Below the pieces are notes generated by a model. That model was not told where the DNA came from, made no database searches, and saw only the letters and a list, made by a program, of their open reading frames with translations. Position numbers and translations under genes: made by a program. DNA of 64,000 bases from Beta vulgaris subsp. vulgaris (lineage: Eukaryota; Streptophyta; Magnoliopsida; Caryophyllales; Amaranthaceae). Below, one piece after another: positions 57,284 through 64,000 of this stretch (its first letter is position 1; each line of letters starts with the position of its first letter). The stretch is taken from assembly GCF_026745355.1 (NCBI RefSeq), contig NC_079209.1, positions 7,914,984-7,978,983 on the forward strand, written 5' to 3'.

Positions 57284-58126
57284 CTGCAATTATCAATATA
57301 TACAAAGGGTTAGCTTTGGTATTATCTCTTGTATTTGCCTATCTTGCATACACTTTTCTGGACAAATTTTGCTTCCTATACGGTTATGAGTTACTCCGTC
57401 TTCGAAAATTATAATTTAACGCTTAGAGAACAATAAATTTCAAAATTAGTCATTGTTGGAACATTCAGTCATAAATTTAATGTTAATGATAAAATAGGAT
57501 ATTATGTGAATTTGTTTTGTAAATAGATATCGTATCTTGTTTCCCCTCAAAAAAATAAAAATGAAATATCATATCTAGTTGGTTTCCTAACATAACAAGG
57601 AGTATCTTTACCTGTAAATATTGATGAATGGTGCTCACTCTAATCCAATGAATTCAACCAAATCTAACAGTTAACATGAGATGGTACATAAAATATTACC
57701 TTCCTATAAGATAATTAACATGTCTCGTAAAAAAAAAAAAAGATAATTAGCTGAAATTAGTAAGTTTGTAAAAGATATAGTTGATTTAATTTAGTCAAGC
57801 TTGAACATGCGTAAAGTTTGGACAGAAGGCAAAGTTTGGGGTAATGTAATCTTATAATTAGATATTATCATAGTATAATAATAAACCTAATCTAGTTAGA
57901 ATTAGGAAAAGCATATCCGAAACCAATTAGTTCTTGTATCTTCAGGCAACTTCTTTCTCTTCAGGTGTATATGTATATATATGATCATTTACACACTCCC
58001 TCAAAGAAAATATACATATCATTTACATACAGACATTTATTTCTTGATTGTGTGTGATTCGTAAAATTTCTTAAAGAACCACACGATCAGTTTAGTTTAG
58101 TTTTGTTTTTCCTGAATCAACATACG

Positions 58127-59185
58127 ATGGAGAAGTACAGGCCAATTCAGAAAGTTGGTGAGGGAACCTTTGGAAGCGTATGGAGTGCTATAAACAAACA
58201 GACGGGAGAAGTTGTTGCTATAAAGCAGATGAAGAACAAAAAATATCATTCTTGGGAAGAGTGCATAAATTTGACAGAAGTGAAGTCACTACTAAAGATG
58301 AGTAGTCATCCTAATATTGTGAAGCTAAGAGAAGTTATTAGAGAACATGATATCTTGTATTTGGTGTTCGAATATATGGAGTGTAATTTGTATCAACTTA
58401 TCCGAAAAAGAGGAACAAGGCTGTTTTCAGAGGATGAAGTCAGAAATTGCTGCTTTCAAGTATTTCAAGCTCTTGCCTACATGCACCAGTGTGGGTATTT
58501 TCATCGCGATCTTAAACTAGCAAATCTTCTAGTCTCAAACAATCTTATCAAACTAGCCGATTTCGGATCTGCAAGAAAAATTGATTCAGGGCAACCTTAT
58601 ACACAATATGTCACTACACGCTGGTATAGGGCTCCTGAAGTTATACTAAAGTCTCCTACTTATACTTCTGCTGTCGATATGTGGGCAATGGGTGCAATAA
58701 TGGCTGAACTGTTCACTCTTCGTCCTCTGTTTCCTGGACTAAATGGAGCAGACCAGATGTATAAGATATGCAGCGTGATTGGATCGCCGACAGATAACTC
58801 TTGGCCCCATGGTATAAGGCTTGCTAGGGGCATGAACTACCAGTTTCCATACCTTCCTGGCGTGCATATGTCAATTGTCATGCCCTCAGTAAGTGATGAT
58901 GCAACTAGCCTTATTAGGTCACTTTGTTCTTGGGACCCTTTCAAGAGGCCAACAGCAGCACAAGTCCTTCAGCATCCATTCTTTCATAAATGTTACTATG
59001 TCATCCCACCATCTCCACAGACTACAGCTGCTGCCTACTGTCAACGGAACACCAACACCAACACCAACAAGAACACCTCTGTCATTGGGAGCAAGACGAA
59101 GTTATTTAGGATGTTTGTAAAGATTTTTTTTATTTTCTTTTTCTTTAGAAGTTGCTCAAAAGCTACTCATATTTGCTCATATTAA
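58127..59185 (+). CDS. MAK/MHK-type protein kinase copy 2 (open, intronless)
   Basis: 352 residues from ATG 58127; the family N-terminus (MERYKL-like MEKYRPI) fixes this start. Seen: glycine loop VGEGTFGSV (10-18), K33 in VVAIK, E51, HRD at 126-128, N133, DFG at 145-147, T159-Q-Y161 where the family has T-x-Y, and TRWYRAPE (164-171). HRDLKP reads HRDLKL. The catalytic residues of a Ser/Thr kinase related to plant MHK and CDKF-4-like proteins are thus retained. The family is, to my knowledge, ~450 residues and multi-exon, so this is a C-terminally short, probably retroposed copy. A deletion of ~100 bp relative to copy 1 sends the frame into former 3' untranslated DNA (tail from ~SKTKLFRM). Whether it is expressed cannot be seen. 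Confidence 0.85.
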   Translation: MEKYRPIQKVGEGTFGSVWSAINKQTGEVVAIKQMKNKKYHSWEECINLTEVKSLLKMSSHPNIVKLREVIREHDILYLVFEYMECNLYQLIRKRGTRLFSEDEVRNCCFQVFQALAYMHQCGYFHRDLKLANLLVSNNLIKLADFGSARKIDSGQPYTQYVTTRWYRAPEVILKSPTYTSAVDMWAMGAIMAELFTLRPLFPGLNGADQMYKICSVIGSPTDNSWPHGIRLARGMNYQFPYLPGVHMSIVMPSVSDDATSLIRSLCSWDPFKRPTAAQVLQHPFFHKCYYVIPPSPQTTAAAYCQRNTNTNTNKNTSVIGSKTKLFRMFVKIFFIFFFFRSCSKATHICSY

Positions 59186-60380
59186 TTAGAGATTGCATTA
59201 TTGTAACACTTAAAAATTCATCAATAGATCACACATTTTTTATGACAAGGCCTGCAACTTTATCCTGTTAAGCAAATCCTTTATATCTTGTTCATTATCC
59301 TCCACAGAAGTTAGCATGTTAGGTTTCAGATGATGGATCTGTACTTTCAGAAGGATTTTGTCATTAATTTCATGATCCTGATCACACATTCAGAAGGATT
59401 TTTGTTAGCTTTGGATTAAATTTTTTTAGTATTTATTTAGTTCAGTTCACAATTAAGTTCAGTGAATCTAGATAACGATTCTGGTCAACTTGTAGGTGTT
59501 TGAGTTCATGATTAATTGTAGTTGTTTGAGTTCATGATTATTTTTTGTAGTAGCTAGTGCAAGCAAATGGTTTCTGTTTCTTATGCAAAACGGGTTTTAA
59601 GGTTTAGCCGCAAAGATCAAAATAGGCAACTAAGAAAGTGTTGTAAGCTATAGTACAGTTAGCTAAATATCCATAATATTAGTCAAGGAAGCTACCTGTA
59701 TCTCCAGAATAATCTTTGGATCTGTCATTGTGCCTTTGCTTAGTAGTCAGCTTGTTATTATTTCATCTTTTCCTCATGCTCTTCACTTTGGCATGAAAGC
59801 ACCTTGCATTTTATGTTCACTTCACGCACAGCTAATTTGCTAATGATCTGACTTCTGTTCCCATATAGTCTCTTTCGTCAACAGCAGAATTTTCAGGTTG
59901 CTGCTTGCCTACTTTCATCCTTTTCTTCTGAAATTAACTCTGGTTATGATCTGCATTAAGCTTGACAAACAATAACTGAAAGTGTATTTACGAAAATGGG
60001 AAAGAATGCTCTATGAAGATAGTGGTTCAATTAATGATGCCCAGATAATAGTTGGCGGGATATTCTCTGATCGAATTCTTATCAATCCAACATATTTTAC
60101 TTGTTTTCCCTGATTTGATTGTCTCGTTGTTGCTCAAATGTTTCTTTTCAGTATAATTGCTGAAGTCTGACATTAAATGTCAGACAGTAGTCCTTCTATA
60201 TCATATATGAGTTAGATATGTGTGCATGAACCAATCATCCTAACTTCGTGACCCAATATTTACCTTAGGATATCATTCACTTCTATTTGACACTGTGCTT
60301 CGTGACCTTTAACAACTCCAACTTTTTTAGCTTTATCATTTACACCAGCAACATATGTTACCCAATTGCTTACCGATTTA

Positions 60381-60740
60381 GGCTCCGTTTGGTAGGGCGT
60401 AAAACATTTTCAGTGTAAAATGATTTTCATGAAAAACAATTTACAATGGAAAACACAATTCTAAAATTAGTTTTTCGTTGTTTGGTTTCATGTAAAAAAA
60501 TGATAAAATGAAAGGAAAATGAAAGGAAAAGTAAGGAGTTAGTGAGAAAAATGTACAAGAGAGATAAGGAAAATAGTTTTCCCTTCATTTTGAAAGGAAA
60601 ATGGTTTTCCATCATTGAGAGAGTAATTTTACCCCAAGGGAAAATGGTTTTACATTCTTTTGCCAACCAAACAATGTAAAACTGAAAATAGAGGAAAACA
60701 GTTTTCCGGGAAAACGTTTTACATCCTACCAAACGGAGCC
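60381..60740. mobile_element. Tourist-like (PIF/Harbinger) MITE
   Basis: 360 bp with 31-bp inverted ends GGCTCCGTTTGGTAGG.. (three mismatches), flanked by TTA on both sides (60378-60380 and 60741-60743). The duplicate locus near 45865 has the same flanks with a single TTA and no insert. Non-coding. Confidence 0.92.
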
Positions 60741-61486
60741 TTACTTCATCGTCAAATCTCATGGACTAGAAGATAAACATTATCAATACTTCATCGTCAT
60801 TAAACCTTAAGTGGTTAGATTCTTTAATTACACAGGCCGAACTTTTTTAATGTGTGTGGTTGCTTGAGCTCACCATTTGTACACTACTAGTACACTAGTA
60901 CTGCAGCGTTTCTGTATCATGTCTGCTGTCATCATTTTTACAAATTCTATAAAGGTAAAATCATGCTTCACTTGTAATTTTGTAATTTGACAGTGTCTAC
61001 TTGTCTCTAATTGTATTATTGAAATCAAATGTTACAGTAGATATAATTATTAGGATTCACTATGTATCCAATTAAATGCATGGTTAAATTTGGTTATGCT
61101 CATCAACTGTTCTGACTGAATGTCTAAGTGGCAAAAAGGACTTCTCTTGTGAAGAGATTACAGAAAAGGATGGGCTTTTGTTCTTATGATAAGTTAATGC
61201 TGCCACTGGATGAATAAATTTATCTAGGTAACTATTTTGTAGTATAAAAGATACAGCAATATTTAGCTGCTTCTTTTTTTCTTGGTCATCTTTTGAAGTA
61301 TGATTGTTTAGTATGCATTGTGAGTTATCATTTCTTTTTAAAAGTATAATTAAAGGTTTAAAGCTTGGAATCAACCTAGTGATTATATTGTAGGTTAAGA
61401 GTGTTTAAATTGCAATAGGTTATACTTACTTGACCATTGGTTGTTTTCCACTTTGTTTCCTTGTATCTTAATACATTAAAGGGCAA

Positions 61487-61770
61487 AGGCAACACATGAA
61501 AAACCGTTGCAATAGGCCCAAAAGTCGTTGCAGTAAACCTATTGCAACGGTTTTGAACCGTCGCATTTGGAGGCGTTGCAATAGGCTTAGTGCAACAACT
61601 TCTAGGACCTATTGCAACGACTTGATCAACCGTTGTTATAGACCAATCTTTTATGCAATGGTTGTGTGAGTCATTATTGGTTTTATGTAGATTATACGAC
61701 AGTTAGGCTATTGCAACGTCCATCAGGCCATCAACAAAAACTATTCCAACGCCCATCAACAAAAGCTATT
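61487..61770. repeat. CCGTTGCAATAGG repeats in both orientations
   Basis: At least six copies of CCGTTGCAATAGG or its inverse CCTATTGCAACGG within ~280 bp. This resembles the subterminal repeats of CACTA-type elements, but no terminus was found. Confidence 0.6.
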
Positions 61771-61998
61771 ACAACTACTCCAAGCTATTATATATTTGTG
61801 ACAAAAGATTAAAAATCGCTCCATAAGCTCAAAATAGTTGTCATGCTTGCATTGAAATTTCTCAAACTAATAAATTTATAAGAGTACTACAATCATGACT
61901 AAAATCTTATTGATTAATATCAACAAAATGTAATAAATCAACCAGACTAAATAATTGTTTATTGTACCACAAAATATTTCTAGCATATACATCCCTAA

Positions 61999-62261
61999 TC
62001 TATACTAATATATTAAAAGGCGTGCGTAAACCAGGAACGGTGCCACGTGGCGCTCTCCCTAGGGAGTTTTAGATCATGTAATCCATGTACAATAAAAAAA
62101 ATTAGAAATTGCATAGTATAGGTTTTGATCCCGTGACCTCAAGTTCATGTACTAAAGTTTTAACCACTAGACCAAATAGTATTTAGTGCTATTATATCAA
62201 AGTATAATATTAATAAATGAAATTTTTTTTACCCGGGGCATAGTCCGGGCCTAATAACTAG
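61999..62261 (+). mobile_element. Non-autonomous Helitron (263 bp)
   Basis: Begins TCTATACTAATATATTAAAA, the common plant Helitron start. It ends with a CCCGG...CCGGG hairpin (62232-62249) nine bases before CTAG at 62258-62261. It sits between A (61998) and T (62262) with no duplication, as Helitrons do. Confidence 0.88.
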
Positions 62262-62942
62262 TTTCCTTCTAAATACTGCCTACAAGAACCATTACACTAT
62301 ATAGCTAGCTAGATCCAACCACCAATAGCGTACATAGTGAGAGATCTATGCTTGATCTCCTCCGATCCATCGATTCATTGTTCACCTAATATGATTCAAC
62401 CACTGTAAATAGTTAGAAAACACTAAATTAATTAAGCAATTAAATTCGAAAATGGAGAATAAATAGTAATGGAGTAAGAGTGGAGATATATAGAAAAAAT
62501 AGTGGAAAATATATTAAGGCGAGTCAAAATCGAGTCCATTATAATGGACTAATTACATTAACAATAAAGATAGCAAGACATACAACTTTCTATAAAACCT
62601 CCTGAAACCGTTTTTCCCACGATTTCAGCCTCCTTCTGATTTCGTTTTGAATTACTCTCTCCATAAATATTGGCGTTTATTGTTTCATTGCAACACGGAA
62701 AATTACAATCTCTTCTTCTCTCAGTTCCCTTACTCATCTAATATTCTAGGCAATATTCAAGAACATTCTCAATTTGTTTTTCTGCCAACACCGGAAACGC
62801 AGAAACCGTGTATCCTTGAAGGTTGATTGCTCAGAGTCCGTGCGTTGTTACGTGCCGGTTAAATTCAACTTTCGGGCAGTGATTTTCTCACGCCACGGTT
62901 ATCAGATAAGTTAATTTTAGTTGTTCCAGTTTTAGGTTCCTA
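62262..62942. other. Intergenic DNA without recognised features
   Basis: No coding signal or repeat structure was recognised. The stretch ends abruptly where kinase sequence begins. Confidence 0.5.
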
Positions 62943-63420
62943 CAACAACTAGCCTTATTAGGTCACTTTGTTCTTGGGAACCTTTCAAGAGGCCAACAAC
63001 AACACAAGTCCTTCAGCATCCATTCTTTCATAAATGTTACTATGTCATCCCACCAGCATCTCCACGGACTACAACTGCTGGCTACTGTCAATAGAACACC
63101 AAACGAACACCCCTGTCATTGGGATCCATGCCGGGATATGCTGATCAGAAACTCAAGAAAAGAAAAGAAAAAGAAATTATTTTAGGGCTGGAGAAAGAGA
63201 AAAGGAGCTTGGATTACGAGCAAGATGAAGTTAGGATGTTTGTAAAGACTAACTTTATATCTTTTTCTTTAAAAAATTGCTCAAAAGCTGCTCATATTAA
63301 TTAGAGATTGTATTATTGCAACACTTAAAATCATCAATAGATCAAGGTTTTCTTGAATTTTTTTGTAATTGTTTGTCAAATAAGGATTACACTATAAAAC
63401 TTGAGAGAAAAAATGAGAAA
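62943..63420 (+). pseudogene. Kinase 3' fragment (copy 3)
   Basis: Starts in the middle of the kinase (CAACTAGCCTTATTAGGTCA, the ATSLIRSL region) and runs through the last helices (PTT.QVLQHPFFHKCYYV), the PGYADQK tail also seen in copy 1 but deleted in copy 2, and the 3' untranslated region. No upstream kinase sequence precedes it. The open frame from 63119 is the tail only. Confidence 0.85.
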
Positions 63421-63654
63421 CGAATAAGGTGATAGGAGGGAGGGGGGACGAGCATTGTCTAGAGTTATAATTTATTTAGACACCCAAATGATTATCTTAT
63501 TTTTAGTTTATTAATTTACAAAATCAATTAAGTGAATATGTTAAACATAATAAAATCATCTAAATCAAATTATGACATCATATTTGGGCCAAACAACTCG
63601 AATTTGGCATATTGGAATTTTTTTTCTTGAAATGGCTATAGTTAAAGTTGTAAG

Positions 63655-63960
63655 TTTGGTTAATGAACTGCTAATTGAACTAAAGCAAACTGAAATTGAA
63701 CTGGATTAAACTAAACTGAGAGTAATTGTAACTAAAATCAACAGAAAAATGTTGAACTGGAATTGAAATAAACTGTAAATGAAAAACAAAAACTGAAGTA
63801 CAACTGAATTGAAACAAATTGTAACTAAAAATAACAGTGAAAAACTGAAAAGTTGATTGATCAACTGAGCTAAACTGAATTAACTGAAATGATTCAAACT
63901 GAAACTAAATTGAACCTATTTAAACTGAAACTATTTTAAACAAATTTTTTACTGTATCCA
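63655..63960. repeat. AACTGAA-rich low-complexity tract
   Basis: Dozens of irregular AACTGAA, GAACTGAA and TTGAACT words with no fixed period. Confidence 0.7.
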
Positions 63961-64000
63961 AACTGAATTCACATATTACCCAAATTCATGATAGTACTCC

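Larger units (their letters stand above)
56103..61462. repeat. Kinase-containing duplication, copy 2
   Basis: Collinear with 42757-46345. Extra DNA in this copy comprises the TIR element 56336-57283, the MITE 60381-60740, about 400 bp at 59925-60330 and about 300 bp at 61080-61375. Sequence between these and the kinase shows no further gene. Confidence 0.85.

Overview
The window is repeat-dominated nuclear DNA from a flowering plant. It has CACTA, MULE, Tourist-like and Helitron elements, Ty3/gypsy retrotransposons of the Tekay and Tat types with plant-style primer binding sites, a plant L1-type LINE with an RNase H domain, and intronless copies of a plant MAK/MHK-type protein kinase. A eudicot fits the base composition and families. 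A Caryophyllales origin is only a weak impression, from an inverted repeat near 53.35 kb that reminds me of that order. No bacterial operon, rRNA, tRNA or CRISPR was recognised. The only reading frame that looks like an intact cellular gene is the kinase at 58127-59185.

Layout. 1-6136 is the 3' part of an En/Spm (CACTA) transposon: a tnp2 remnant fused to the multi-exon second gene, a CTG-rich stretch, a subterminal repeat array and a terminal inverted repeat ending TAGTG. 6137-7612 and 40275-42712 are two halves of one decayed LINE. They are split by a 32.7-kb insertion flanked by the 5-bp duplication ATTTC. That insertion (7613-40274) is a composite of a non-autonomous LTR retrotransposon. 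Its 2.3-kb LTR is repeated as a tandem array of about 2205-bp units, each carrying a stub of the tRNA-Met primer binding site. A scrambled Tekay-type chromovirus (9797-17805) lies within it; its RNase H region is replaced by a 2.6-kb palindrome of LTR sequence. A Tat-lineage element (27992-39228, target duplication TTATC) is inserted in the last LTR.

The Tat element carries damaged gag-protease, reverse transcriptase, two RNase H domains and integrase on the + strand. On the - strand it carries a four-exon gene of the 'putative gypsy type transposon' family, with phase-consistent GT-AG introns and a TATA box of its own, followed by two families of internal tandem repeats.

42.7-63.4 kb holds a diverged duplication (about 42757-46345 and 56103-61462) centred on the kinase. 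Copy 1 is a pseudogene, copy 2 is open, and further 3' fragments lie at 48966 and 62943. Between and inside them are a 1.5-kb MULE (9-bp duplication), a 0.95-kb TIR element present only in copy 2, two related Tourist-like MITEs (one with an empty site in copy 1), a 263-bp Helitron, several minisatellites and remnants of other elements.

The parts relate mainly as host and parasite: nested insertions give a relative age order, and the non-autonomous LTR family shares ends, primer site and polypurine motif with the chromovirus that could have supplied its proteins. All calls come from reading the sequence. No database search was run, and domain names rest on remembered family motifs.
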